This document shows positions 10,657-22,789 of a stretch of DNA of 64,000 bases, one piece after another. Location of the stretch: positions 237,001 through 301,000 of the forward strand of contig CAUYUJ010015029.1 in assembly GCA_963575745.1 (NCBI GenBank), read 5' to 3'. The notes beneath the pieces were generated by a model that worked only from the letters and a program-made list of their open reading frames with translations, made no database searches and was not told the origin of the DNA. The position numbers and the translations under genes are program-made. Source of the DNA: Prorocentrum cordatum (taxonomy: Eukaryota > Sar > Dinophyceae > Prorocentrales > Prorocentraceae). Numbering within the stretch: position 1 is the stretch's first letter; each line of letters opens with the position of its first letter.

Positions 10657-10660
10657 GCAG
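9427..10660 (+). repeat. Duplicated block, copy 2, interrupted by ~435 bp
   Basis: Part A' (9430-9655) and part B' (10,091-10,635) match copy 1 but are separated by an insert. The insert starts with three ACAGAAGTTGTTAAGCCT repeats and contains (9840-10,000) a strongly diverged second relative of part B. Confidence 0.85.
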
Positions 10661-11060
10661 CCCTGCTCTAGAATTCCTCCCTTTCTATTCAGGGCCAGGT
10701 CCTTGCCTCACCGCCGACAGCCCCCATCCCCACCAAGGCAAACCTGTCGTTCGATACTTCCTTGCGTTTTACCTTTCGCTGGGCTTCCACTTGCGGTCTC
10801 GCATCGGCGCAACAAGGCGCGGGCATGTGTTTTCAAGGCGGGATATGTTGAAGTTATTTGGAGGAGGTGTTTGCAAGACCTCATTGAGGCTGGATATCTG
10901 GGAATGGGAATAACGGACCCCGCTATAAAACAAGAGTCCCCCATCACGTGGATGATATCATGATGGTCGCATGCTTCGTGTGGAAACATCGCGCATGAGG
11001 GTAAGATGATTGTTGTTGTTGTTGCTGCTGTTATTGTTGTTGTTGTTGTTGTTGTTGTTG
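10609..11060. repeat. Segment flanked by (CAA)n and (GTT)n
   Basis: CAA run at 10,612-10,655 and the complementary GTT run at about 11,008-11,060 form an inverted microsatellite pair around ~350 bp with two ~81-bp units. No coding motif. Confidence 0.6.
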
Positions 11061-11234
11061 GCGTTGTTCGGTAAGGCGTTGACACCAGCCCCGGCTTGTT
11101 GTTGAGATCTTCTTCTTCTCTCAAAACTCAAGTGATTATCCTTAAGGGTAAGCAAAGCTCCAGCAACCGAGGGCTTGCCTCACGGTGACGGAGAAGGGGC
11201 TGGCACTGGGGCGGCAGCGAAAGGTGGCCCACGG

Positions 11235-12660
11235 GGCCGGAGAAGAGGTCGGCATTCCTGGCGCGTTTCCCAGTGTTTCCCCAGGATTTCCGCGAATCCC
11301 GCAGGATTCTTTTGGATTTCTGAGGACTCCTCCGGACTCGCTAGGACCCCCAAGGATTCCTCTGGACCCCCCAAGATTCCTCGGGTTTCCTCAGGGCCAT
11401 TCCGCGGGACTCCCTAGGATTCCTCAGCATCCTCCAGGATTCCTCAGGCGCCTTCCGAAGTCCCCGGGATTCCTCAGGATCCCCCAGGAATCCTTGGGAT
11501 CCCGAATGATTCGCCAGGATCTCCCCATGGGGTTCTGAGGAATCCGTTGGGCTCCTCAGGATTCTTCAGGATATTTTCGAATTATTCAGGATCCCCAAGG
11601 CTTCCTCAGGACACTTCAGGATTCCTCTGGATCCACCATGTCTCCTCAGGACGCCTACTGACTCTACAGGATCCCCCATGTTTCCTCAGGATCCCTTCAC
11701 GGTGCCCCTCAGGATTCTTAGGGTCCGGGTCCCTTAGCACTCTTCAGGATCCCCAAGATTCCTCATGATTTCTCAGGAGTCCTGAAGACCCCTTTGAGAT
11801 TTCAAAGGGTCCCTCCCCGATGGGTCTCCTTAGAAATCCTGGGCGGGTTCTGGAGGATTCCCGAGCCTTTCCATTGCGAAATCCTACGGGGCTCCTGAGG
11901 GTTCCACAGGGGTATCTTGAGGATCCCCTGGGGGGTCCTGAGGACCTCCCCCCCCCTCCTCCCCCCAAGGGGTCTTGAGGATGCCCTCGGGGCTCCTGGG
12001 GATGCTCTAAGGATTCCTGAGGATTCACTTGGGGCTCCTGGGGATTCTATAACAGATTCCCGGGGGGTCCCTTTAAGGGTTCCAGAGGATTCCTTAAGGA
12101 TCCCATAGGATTCCCTCGGGATTCCTGAGGATGCCCTGGGGGGTCCCACGGAGTCCCTGAGGGGTTCTGGAGGATTCCCGATGGGGTTCCTTTCTGAAGA
12201 TTCCCTAGGCCCCCCTGAGGGTTCCCCAGGAATTCCTGCGGATCCCCTATGGGGTCCTGGGGATTCTTTAGGGGTTCCTGAGGATTCCTTTTGGGATCCT
12301 GAGGATCCCTTTTGGGTTCCTGAAGATTCCCGACGGATTCCTCCGGATTCCCGAGGGGGTCCTGGGGATTCCCTAAGGGGCTCCTGACGACATCCTCGGG
12401 ATTCTTGGAGACTCCTTTTGGGGTTCCGGAGGGTTCCTTGCGGCTCTCCTGAGGATTCCTTTGGAATTCCTGAGGGGCCCTTAGGGTTTCTGGAGGATTC
12501 CCGAAAGGGGTTCCCTTGAGGTTTCCCGAAGGAGCTCCCGAGGGTCAGGGGCTTTTGAGGATCCACTAGGATGTCCTGGGGATTAAGGGTTTTAGGAGAT
12601 TCCTTAGGGGCTCCTGAGGGTTCCCGGAGGATTCCGCAAGAGATCCCCTAGGGGTTGACG
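11235..12660. repeat. ~21-bp minisatellite that switches polarity near 11,770
   Basis: Right part unit GAGGATTCCTTTTGGGATCCT (21 bp). The left part carries the reverse-complement type (CCTCAGGATTCC). Unit length 21 gives long heptapeptide-repeat frames (for example the minus frame 12,566-11,802) that come from the period and need not be coding. Confidence 0.8.
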
Positions 12661-15624
12661 AGGAAGTGCGCGCGCATATTTTTCATTAAAACATGCGGTT
12701 GCGACATCCGTTCGTTATCCAAAACCAAAATACCAGTGCTCGTGAAGATCGCTCTCGGATTCTTTACGAAACCAAAGGTTTTGGACAGACTTCGACATGC
12801 GAGCGCAGCGGACGCGCGCATGTGGTCTGCATGGTTTTGTTTGATCGGGATTATGCCTGGATGGTGGTGGTGCTGCTGCTGTTGCCCCTCCCCGTCCCCC
12901 CTTTTTATGGAGCTCCCTCTCCCCCTGCTCCTGTCGATTCTGCTGCCGCCGTCTTTCTCGTCTGAGTCTTTAGCTTTCGTCAGGAGTCGTGAGGGTCCCT
13001 GAAGGTGTCTTAGCTGCACGCGCGGCCGAAGAATGGGGTAGCGCACGGGGGCCGTTATCTGTGGAGGGAACAGCGCAGATGACGGTGCCGGCCACCTGGT
13101 TTGGCACAGCCGGCGCGGCCGCGGTGGCGCTGACCGAGGGGGGCTTCCCAGCGCGACCCACCGGCCGCGCTCGCGCGCCGTCGCGCGGGCGCTCCAGCGC
13201 GCGTCAGCGACTCGGGCGGGCGCGGTATCATGGCGACGTCGACAACGGCGGAAAAGACGATGATAATAGCGATGAGGTTGGCGATGATGGCGAGGACGAC
13301 GGCAAGGCCAGCAAGGGCGCCGACGCGGGTCACCCCGGTGGCGAAGGTGAGTTCCACATGCCGCTGATGAGGGTTTTGGGGAGATTTCGACACGCGCGCG
13401 CGGCCGTCGGGCGCGCCCGCCCCGAATGGGACTATTTGACGGGGGTCGTGCGTCCCAAGCGCGCGCCAAGGCGTCGTAATGACGTAAACCTACGCGCGCG
13501 GGGGCCCGCGTGGTCTCGCTTGGCGAAACGACGGGGGCGCCGATGGTTCTCCCGAGGATTCACAGAAGAGCGCGCGCAGGATTTGATGGAGAGTTCTGGT
13601 TGAAGAACCACTGTTTCTGCGCATGTTGCTGGGACCTCGAACGCTGTTCGAAAGATTTCGGGGCGCGCACGCGAGGACTTTGTCCCGTGCTTGCGCGGGG
13701 GACTCTTGAAAGGTAATGATTTTGCGCTTCGCGGGTGCGCTCGCGCACTATCATTTGATTGGGGCGAGGGGGGCGGTAAGGGGATTCCATGGAACTGCGC
13801 GAACAAGTCGCGCGCTTATTCAAAATGATCGATGGGGCAAATTCGCATGAGAAACAAACGCCCCAGGGGGTGCTTGAAACCCAGTCGGGGGGGACAGATC
13901 CCATATGCCTTCTTGAAGGAACCTGCGATGTGAAACAACATCTGTGGGACAATCTGGCTGGCGGTGGAATATACGGCGCGCAATCTGGCGCTGGCTGGCG
14001 CGCGCGGCGGCCAGCTATTTTGACGCGCCTGATGCGGCCGCGGTGGCGCTGACCGCACGGGGGCTTCCCAGCGCGTCTCACAGGCCGCGCGGGCGCTTCA
14101 GCGCGAGTCGGTGGCTTCGGCGAGCGGGAAAGTACGGCGACGTTGACAACGGCAGACGCGACGATGATAGCGGCGATGATGGTTGCGATGATGACAATGA
14201 CGACGGCAAGGCCAATGACGTGGCCGAAGCCGACGGCGCCGATGACTGTGATGGTGCACGCGTGTCGGCGAAAGGTTTTGGAAGGATCTCGGCATGCGCG
14301 CGCGGCCACTGTGGGCGAGTGGTCCGCATGGACTCATTGGACAGGAATTGCGCCCCCCCGCCCTCCCCCCACCCTGCCCCAGCAAGCGCGCAAAGGCGTT
14401 CGAATGATCCCAGCGCGCGCGCGCGACAGGCCGCCCGGTCGCATTTGATGACTATGTCGAAAGCAAAAAAACTGGGCTCCCCCAGGAACTAACACGTATC
14501 CAGACGCATACCTTCTGCACAGACTCAAGTTGCACATCCACGCGTGCTTCATCTGTTTTCGGATACCCAGCTTTGTCGGACAACTAGACCTAGAACAATA
14601 CTATTGCGATGCCAGATTCTTTTGGTTACAAAATCCGGCGCGCGCGTGCGTCGACGCACGCGCATCGATTTTGCTTCGTCGTTCGAACGGGATTCTTGGA
14701 ATATGCTGAGCGCGCGCCCATGGAACTCATCGGAAATTTGAAGGGATGAGGGGGGCGATCGCGGCCCGGCTGGGATTTTGAATTTATACTTTAAACGAAC
14801 GATGGGGCAGAACTATATCTAAATTCCACCATCTAATGGGGGGCGATCGTCTCGGGGAGCGCGGGGGGGTAATTCGGATTTTCTTTCGAAACGAATAATC
14901 TATATGGCGCGACTGACGTGGACTTCCTCGCGCGCATCCACCTGCCATGGTCTCGTAATCATGCCGCCCGCCCACCCGCGATATGGTTTGCAGGGCCCGT
15001 GACGCATCGATTGCGACGGCGGCTTGGCGCAGACTGGCGCACCCCTGCGGCCGCGCTAGCGCGCGCAGGCTCGGCCGCAGGCTCGCGCGCGCAGCGGCCG
15101 GGTTGCGCGGCGCGACCGAGCGGCCGCGGTGCCCGCCGAGGACTTCCCAGCACGTCTCGCAAGCCGCGCTGACGCGCGGGCGCATCAGCGTGAGTCGGCG
15201 GCTCGGACGGGCGCGACATTATGGCGATGTCAATTGCCACGGGCGCGACAAAGACAATGGCGACGCTGGCGGCGACGATGACGACGACGACAACAGGGCA
15301 ATAACGGCGCCGTCGCCGATCACGCCGCTGACAGTTATGGCGCGCGCGCGTCATCGATGATTGTTTTGAAGGGATTTCGACGCGCGCTAGCGGCCGACGA
15401 AAGCGAGAGTCCCGCGCGGGGTCGTTCTACAGAGATCGTGCCCGCGCAAAGGGCGCAAAAAGCATTCGAGCGATTTTGGCTCGCGTGCGCGGCGCGCGTT
15501 TGGTTGCAATTTGTGCAAAAACGCGCAGGCTCTTACTTGGGAGAAAAAACACGTTGCGAACTTACTGGTTGTTTGCACGTTTTCGGCGCACTCGATTCGG
15601 AAATCCAAGCGAAGCCTAAATTGC

Positions 15625-15675
15625 AAAGGGATCCCGGCGCGCGCGCGCGCGCGGCGACGCGCGCGCGTGCGCTTC
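15625..15675. repeat. Alternating (GC)n tract
   Basis: Nearly pure alternating purine-pyrimidine CG sequence, the densest of many GCGCGC runs here, and potentially Z-DNA forming. Confidence 0.7.
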
Positions 15676-16919
15676 GCTGTTCTCTCGCGAGGGACAACTG
15701 CGACAACGCGCGCGCAAGGGTGCGCTACTGCTGTCGACATGCGCGCGAGCGCGGGGCGCGTCTGGTCACGTTTGATAGATGCCGGCGAAATAGACAAATG
15801 ATGTTCTCTAAATTTCGCCAGAGCGCGAGCGCGCGCTTTCTTGAAAGTTCATGTTGCGAAACCATGTGGGTTTAACGCTGTCTAGGTTTGGGTGCTACAT
15901 GTTTCATTTCGGGTGGCACATTAGATGTAAACTGCGCATCCCCAGGGCGGACGGATAAACCAGGGTGGGGCATGTTCGAATTATGTTGTACTTCGCCTGG
16001 CAGAATCTTAGATTGCGAACTCCACTGCCCGGTACCTGGTATGCAGAACCAGCGCGGCGGCGATTGCGATGACTGCCTGCGCTGGCTGGCGCATTACCGC
16101 GGCCGCGCCGGCGCGATCGGGCCCGCGCGCTGAGCGGGCAGCTAGCTCGGCGCAGCCGGCGCGGCCCCGGTGGCGCCGGCCGCCGGCGATTGGGCTGCGC
16201 GTCTCGCAGGCCGCGCACGCGCGCGGGCACTTCGGTGCGAGTCGGCGACTCGGGCGGGCGCGGTATCGCAGCGGCGTCGACCGCGGCAGACGCGATGGCG
16301 ATAACGGCGATGATGGTGACAATGGTGCCGATGACGACGGCAAGGCCCATGACGGCGTTGATGCTGGCCACGCCGATGACGACGATGGCGCGAACGCGTC
16401 GGCGATGAAGGTTTTGAAAGGAATTCGACATGCATTATCCTTCAGGGACCATACTCCTCCGGCAAGCGCTCATGAGCGCCCTGATGACATTTGCGCGCAC
16501 GCAATGGGCCCGCCCCCTCGCATTTGAAATCAAGTTTGGCAACCCGCGGCTTCTATGGGAGTTCGGAAGGGCGCACGCGCATACTTGCTAGCTGGATCTA
16601 GTCGCAAAACCATGTGGGCCTCAGGCCCACGCAAAAGCAAAGCTGATAGCCAGAAGCTGCACTCGCGCGTGACAGCGCGCGCGTCGACTGAAAGGGCGCT
16701 CGCAAACCCGCGGCCACGATGCACGAGCGCGCGCAAAAAAAAAAAAACTGACAGGGGTGGGGAAGGGCGACGACGGGTCCAGCACGCATGCCATGCGCTC
16801 CCAATGCGGATGAGCGGTCGGGCAGAAACACTTGCAATGTGGACTCCGCTGTCAAAGGGAGATCAAGGTGGCGCGCAATCCCCCCCAAAGAACGCTTGCA
16901 CTTAGGGCTCCTTAGTTGC

Positions 16920-17220
16920 GCTGAAAGGAACTGGCCCTGACGGTCGCTCTGGCGGCTACGTCGCCGCCGTCAACGCCCCGTCGCCGCCTCGTCGCCGACC
17001 GTCGGCTGGGCCTGAAAGTCGGTGAGTCAGTGGGCTGTGTCGCCGCCGCCGCCGACTCGTCGCCGCCCGTCGTCTGGGCCTAAAGGTCGGTCAGTCGGCC
17101 GCGTCGCCGTCGTCGCCGCCGCGTCGCCGCCTCCTCGCCGCCCGTCGTCTGGGCTCGGGATCGGTCTCGCGGCTGCGTCGCCGCCGATGCCACCCCGTCG
17201 CCCGTGCAAGTCTTCCCGCG
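16920..17220. repeat. CGCCGTC-rich simple repeat
   Basis: Tandem (CGCCGC/CGTCGC)n with three spaced copies of GTCGTCTGGGCC-like boxes. Frames in it are low complexity. Confidence 0.7.
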
Positions 17221-19859
17221 AAAAGGAAACGCACCCACTTTCCCCTTGGACTCGCCGCCCCCCCAGGGCCCTACCAGCTGCGCATGAGCATGCCCCGCCG
17301 TTCATTTCCATCTGCGGGCCCACTCGCGAGGGCCCCAGTTTGCGCGGCCAGGGAGCGCTGCCCCCCAGCCCAGCCTCAATCATATTTCAGAGTAGCAGTC
17401 CCACGTTCTACTTCCCAGTGTAACATGTTGAAGTCCACGCGAGAGGGGGGCCCGAACAGTCCTGGCCAACGTCGCCGGACCGAGTTTCTCGAATTCCTCC
17501 AGGCGTTCAAATGCGTGAGATTCGCGCGTCCGAGGCTGCGACCCCTCGCAGACTGCCCCACGCTCGCGCCCCCGAGGCCGCGCCCCCCGGCAAGTCGCGC
17601 AATCCTTGCGCCCCCGAGGCCATGACTTCCCAAGAATCATTGAGCATGCGTCCACGAGACCACGATCCCACGTGCATCAGTCTACATTTGCGACCCCGAG
17701 GCCGCGACCTGACCGAAATGACTCAACGCCCGCGCCTCCGCGGCCGCGCCTGGAGACAACTTCAGACGCAGGTTCTGCGATGCGTTTTGCCGACTAGAGA
17801 AAAATCGTGCTCGCGCTCTTGCGAATTCTCGCGGCAAGTCTACGTCGTTGACTCTCCCGCCGAAAGCGACCAAACGGGCCTCTCGCGCACCTGTCGGAAC
17901 GATTGGAACGCCTTTGCGCGCGCGGGGGGCGGGGGGGGAGGGGCGCCATCCTTGTCGAATGATACAGCGCGGGCGCTCGCGCCCGTCGGCCGCGCGCGCG
18001 CGTCGAAATCCCGTCGCGACTTTCGTCGCCGACACGTGGGCGCCACCATCGTCGTCGACGCGATCAGCATCGGCGCCGCCATTGGCCGCGCCGCCTTTTG
18101 GGCCAGCGTCGACATCGACGTCGCTGCAACCCTGCTCGCGCATGCCCGCGTCAAAGTCGCCGCGATGCCGCGCCCGCCCGAGTCGCGCCAAACTAGGTGG
18201 CGCGCGCTAGCGCGGCCGCGGCGGCGCGTCAGCCAGCGCCGAACCGCCGTCGCAATTGCCGCCGCACCGGCGCGGCGCGCCAAGTGGCGGGCGGGCGGGC
18301 GGGACGAATGCGCGGGCGCTGAATGTGAGGATCAAGTTCGGCGGGGAGGAGTACATGACATAGGTTGCACAACGCATGTTGCGCCAGATATATTGCGCTC
18401 CGCGGGTTTCACAATGCGCACTGCTAGACGCGTCCAGATCGGGGCCGCCGCTGGCTGGCATGCATTTTAAATTCTACTTGGAGCACGCTATGCGGTGCGC
18501 AACCCATGTTGCGCAATCTAGATTGCACAATCCCCGGGGCGCCATCCACGTGGCGCAGTTCGCGCTGCCGAACTTGAATGAGTGAGCTCCAGTCTTCGCG
18601 CATTCGCCCTACCGCACCACCCGCAGTCTGGCTTGCGAAACCATGCGGCGGCGATTGCGGTGATTTCTGGGCGCCGACTGGCGCGTCGCTGCAGACGCGC
18701 GAGCGCGCGCAAGCTCGCGCGCGGAAGGGCTTGCTAGACTGGCGCGACCGTCGCGGCCACGGTGGCGCTGACCGCTCGGGTCTTCCCAGCGCGTCTCGCA
18801 GGCCGCGCTGACGCGCGGGCGCTTCAATGCGAGTCGGTGACTCGAGCGGGCGCAGCGTCATGGCGCCGTCGAAAGTGACAGGCGCGATGATGATAGTAGC
18901 GACGCTGGCATCGATGATGACGATGACGACGGCAGGGCCAATGACGGCACCGATGATCACGCCGACGACGATGATGGTGTCCAAACGTCGGCGATGACGG
19001 CGTGGAAGGACTTCGGCATCGGCGCACGGCAGACGGGCGCGCGACGGGCCCCCGTGCCATTCTCTGACAAGGACCGTGCCCCCCAGCACGCGCGCGCGCA
19101 AGGGCGTGCGAATGATTCTGCCACGTGCGCGTGGAGAGGCCGGTTTGCTCGCATGTCGGCACAAATGCGCGCAAGCATTTTTGGTGAGAAAGAATGTGCA
19201 AGACCACTTGTGTGTTCTAGCGTTTCAGAGACTCGCTGTTGGCATCATTACCACGATTTCTGCGCGCGCGACGAAGCACGCGAGCGTGCACATCATTCAA
19301 TTTCTTTCCTGTTGCGCTGGAATGTTTTGGAAACGGCTGATTGAACGAGCGCGCGCAATATTTTTTGCGAGGACAGGTGGGTTGGTCAACGCTGGCTTGG
19401 CAAAGATGGAACGAATTCAGATTTACAATAAACGGCGGGGCGGCATCGTCTGGAAATTGCACACCCCAAAGACGGACCGACACAACCGGTGGGGAGATCC
19501 CATTTGCTTCCCAGGCAGGAAAATCCACGTGGCACACTCCACGTTGCGGCGACGAGGCGGCGACGGCAACCGCGGCGCCGCCAGACCGTTCCCAGACCCA
19601 GGGTGGGGGGGAATGGGGCCGCGATTCCTGTCGAATGCAACCACGTGCGCCGTTGCACTAGCCACATCGCAGCATGCCCATGTATTAGATATGGTACTGT
19701 GCCTGCCCCACGTAGGGGAGCACTCCACGGCTCAGGCAAATATGAATCTTCGGAAAAATGTTCTTCCGTTGCTCCCCGTTGTTTCCGGTTTTTCTTGGTT
19801 GGGCGCTCCCCGTTGCTTCCGGCTTTTCTCGCGTGGGCCTTCTCCACGAAGCCAAGCCC

Positions 19860-20290
19860 ACCGAGACACTTCCAAGAGACGCTCACAAAAGCCCCAAAGA
19901 CCCCCGGTGGCCCCAAGGAGCCGCCCTCGGGCTTTCCTCGGCGGGCCTCCGAGCCGTCCTGGGAGCCCCCGGGGCCAGCCAAGGAGACCCAAACTATGAG
20001 GTGTTTGGGTCCGGCCTGTCGGATTTCAGGGAATCCCGGGCGGCCGAATAGGCTCCCGAAACAGCTCCACGACGGCCACGAGAGCCCCAAGATACAGCGC
20101 CCGAGGGCCCCCAAACGGGCCCAAGAGGCCCCCCAGGCGGGCCCAGGAGATAGACTCGAAGGGACCACTTGGGCCCCCCCCCAAGAGGGCCCCAAAGACT
20201 GCCTCAGAGGCCCCCAAAGCTTCCAGGACACTCCCAAGAGGACCCCCAGAGGCACCAAAGAGACCACAAAGAGGATTACACGAGGCCTTC
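19860..20290. repeat. GGCCCCAAGAGG-family repeat, third copy
   Basis: Same degenerate unit as at 2.6 and 4.2 kb. The long minus frame crossing it (21,212-19,386) is assembled from repeats and microsatellites and is not accepted as one protein. Confidence 0.7.
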
Positions 20291-20699
20291 CAAGAGATGC
20301 CAAACGTCCTGTAGGAAACCGTTTGTGCAGGACCACTGCTTCCCCAAGATGCTTATGGGAGCTTGGGGGACATGAAGCGTAGGGTGAACCGCGAAAAAGA
20401 CAATCCCCGAAACCCTCAGAGTAACAAACTATGCCCGCGAGATGTTCCAGAGCCCATGAATCTAAACATGTGTACGTTTCGCTTTTACTTCCGCCGGCTT
20501 CCGCCAGCGGAGCCACCCTCGTTTTACTTTTGGCAGTTTGCGAAAGCCTTCTGCCACCTTCCAAAGATGAAGAGAAGTCAACCCTGTCGGTCCCTCGATC
20601 CATGGCGAGGCCACTTATGAAGCGTCCCATATGAGACCTCGGCGCGCATCCTCCTTGCCCCTCCCCCCCCACATGTCCTTCTGGTGGGACCAGCCCGCC

Positions 20700-20816
20700 G
20701 AAGGCGTCGCAGTCCGTAGCTTTGACAGCGACCTTTTCCCCAACGACGCCCTCGTCGTCCTCGCGGCAGCGTGTGTGTGTGTGTGTGTGTGCGTGTGTGT
20801 GTGTGTGTGAATGGGC

Positions 20817-20847
<31 letters not shown>

Positions 20848-21150
20848 TGTGTGTGTGTGTGCGTGTGTGTATGTGTGTATGTGTGTGTGCGGGTTTGTGC
20901 GTGCGTGCGTGCGTGTGTGTTTGATATACATGTTTTTCTCGGTCTGCCTCTCACTCTCTTCCCCTCGCACTTGTTTGTTTTCTCTCTCTCTCTCTCTTTC
21001 TCTCGCTCTCTCTCTCTCTCTCTCTCGCAGGCCGCCCAGCGCTTGTCCGGAATGATAAACCCGAACGTGTCCGGCGACTTGACATTGGCTATGGTGCCGT
21101 TGAGGACGATCTGGGCACGTCTTGCTCCCACACATACAACACATAATCCT
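20700..21150 (-). CDS. Possible cold-shock-domain gene fragment split by a microsatellite intron
   Basis: On the minus strand 21,110-21,040 reads [19 protein letters not shown] then IPDK. This fits the first strands of a cold-shock (nucleic-acid-binding) domain, whose hallmark is G-(T/x)-(V/I) ... F/Y-G-F-I. Right after it comes GCGAGAG, a plausible GC-type donor, then about 260 bp of (GA)n and (CA)n, and then an acceptor-like GAG/GACGACGAG at about 20,758. The next stretch, [19 protein letters not shown], has biased coding-like composition and could continue the domain. The expected DVFVH segment is not visible. On the opposite strand the (CT)n-CGCAG/G at 21,030 is also a strong acceptor, so coding orientation is not settled. 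Confidence 0.3.
20771..20917 (+). repeat. (GT)n microsatellite
   Basis: Interrupted GT repeat; the Cys-Val frames here are artefacts. Confidence 0.9.
20980..21029 (+). repeat. (CT)n microsatellite
   Basis: Interrupted CT run ending in CGCAG/G, which looks like a 3' splice site on the plus strand. Confidence 0.85.
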
Positions 21151-22370
21151 ACGCGCTGTCGCTTTAGCCTGCTCATGCCAAGGCCCGTCGAATCAAGAGA
21201 CCGCTGCGCCAATTACTAATACGATTCTGCTCATTCTCGTCCTTCTCCGCCTGCGTCGGTGATGATCGCAAGTCGCAACAACAACTCATGCAGGTTTGGC
21301 TCACTCACCAGTCCAGCCCTCCTCTCCCTTTCCAAGGCCCCCTGCCACCATCATGCCCTCCCCCCTTACTGTTACCATTTGGATCGTGGCTTGGACCTCA
21401 TGATCCTCCGCCCCTTTCTATGGCTTTCCTCGGCTCCTCCTCCTTCTTATAACGTTCACGGCGACACCAATATCGAAAACAAGCCAGACCGATATTGAAA
21501 CATCGACCAAAGCCGACGGAACGAAAGCAGCCTTGAAAGACGCAGCGGCACAGCAACCGACAGAAGCGAATCGACCAAATGCAGTTCACTGCAAAGCAGC
21601 CGAACCGACCAAACCTGGGACCCACTTCCTTCCTGCCGCTGCCGTTGAATCTGCCTCCCCATCATTCCTCTGCCACTGTCCCTGCCGCCCTGACCCACCC
21701 TCGCCTCCGGCTCCTCCTGCTCCGCTGCAAGCCTCCCCCGTCGGCCTCCCGAGCAGCCACCCGCATCCACGTCACAACTCCAAACCGTATTCCACTCCGA
21801 CACTTCTTCTCCCTCCTGCTCCCTCTCTCATTCTCTTCCACGTGTCCTCTCCCTCCCACTCCCATACCTCTGCCGCGCCATAGCGCCTCCGAAGCACCTG
21901 CCTGCGATAATGCGGCATGTGAGCTGCACGCATCTTGACATTCCGCCACTCCCTCCACCCTCGTAGCCCCGAGATTGCTTACACTGCGAACGCATGGCGC
22001 CAGTCTTCGCGGACACTTCCTCTTCGCTTCGAGCGCGCGCCGTCTTGGCAACGTCGAAGGAGGAAACGGCATGATGAGATGCGTTGGGAGCGCAGGCGCA
22101 GGAAGAGGTGACGAGCGCAGCAGAGGGAGGAGGCGGACGAGGAGGAAAAGGAGGAGTGGACGCAGCTCGAGAGCGCACTCCAGAGCTCCGGGTCGCCACG
22201 GCGCGGGTGCATGGGAGGGGACTGCCCTCTGGGCTACAAAACTCGCCGTATGGCCCGTGCGGGCTTCTCCCCGGGCAGCCGTGAAGAGGCACGGCGGCCC
22301 CGAGCCCCAACGCCGGGGGCGGTGGGCAGCCCCCCCTCTATGCCCTCGTGGTGTAGCCGAGGCAGTCCTC
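21150..22370. other. No recognisable gene
   Basis: Long frames on both strands around 21.8-22.3 kb reflect high GC and CCT-rich sequence. I see no motif or convincing exon boundary. Confidence 0.4.
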
Positions 22371-22700
22371 CTTCTCCTGCTCCTCAGGCTCCTCCTCTCC
22401 ATCGTGCTCCTGTCCCTGATCAGCCTCGTCATCCTCAGTCCAATCCTGCTGACCCTCTTCCCTCTCTGCATCCTACTGGTCGTCTTCTTCCTCCTCCTCG
22501 TCCTCCTCATCCCTCCTCCTCCTCTTCCTCCCCCTCCTCCTCCTCCTCTTCCTCCTCCTCCTCCTCTCCGCCCTCCTCCTGGCCCACCACCCCCCTACCC
22601 TATCCCCTCTTCATCCCCACCCTCCCCCAACCTCCCCCACCCTCCCCTTCCTCGTCCTTATCCTCGTCTTCATCGCCATGCTCCCGCTCCCCCCCTCCTC
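22370..22700. repeat. (TCC)n-rich tract
   Basis: Imperfect TCC/CCT pyrimidine tract. Pro/Ser and Glu/Arg frames are low complexity. Confidence 0.85.
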
Positions 22701-22789
22701 TGCTTCCTCGTGTCCACAGGGCGGGCCAGGCGTTTCGCCTGAGACTTCCGCACCACTCATGATCCAAACGCTTGAGATTTGCAACGGCG

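Larger units (their letters stand above)
12660..19400. repeat. CpG-rich dispersed repeat family, at least six ~1-kb copies
   Basis: Recurrent order: a GTCTCGCAGGCCGCGC box, a GAGTCGGCGACTCGGGCGGG box, an imperfect GAC/GAT tract, the phrase GGTTTTGGAAGGATTTCGACA, then GCGCGCG and a segment close to CGCATGGACTATTTGACAGG. Clear cores are at about 13,120-13,400, 14,035-14,300, 15,140-15,375, 16,185-16,430, 18,760-19,020 and, inverted, 18,000-18,290. Read on the minus strand, each core gives a hydrophobic stretch then PRPPESPTR-like residues. No known protein is recognised. Apart from this family the interval shows no gene. Confidence 0.75.

Noticed and set aside
19386-21212. 608-codon minus-strand ORF
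   Set aside because: It crosses two microsatellites and the GGCCCCAAGAGG repeat; openness comes from these low-complexity stretches.
20722-21219. Cys/Val-rich plus-strand ORF
   Set aside because: It is the GT microsatellite followed by the CT run.
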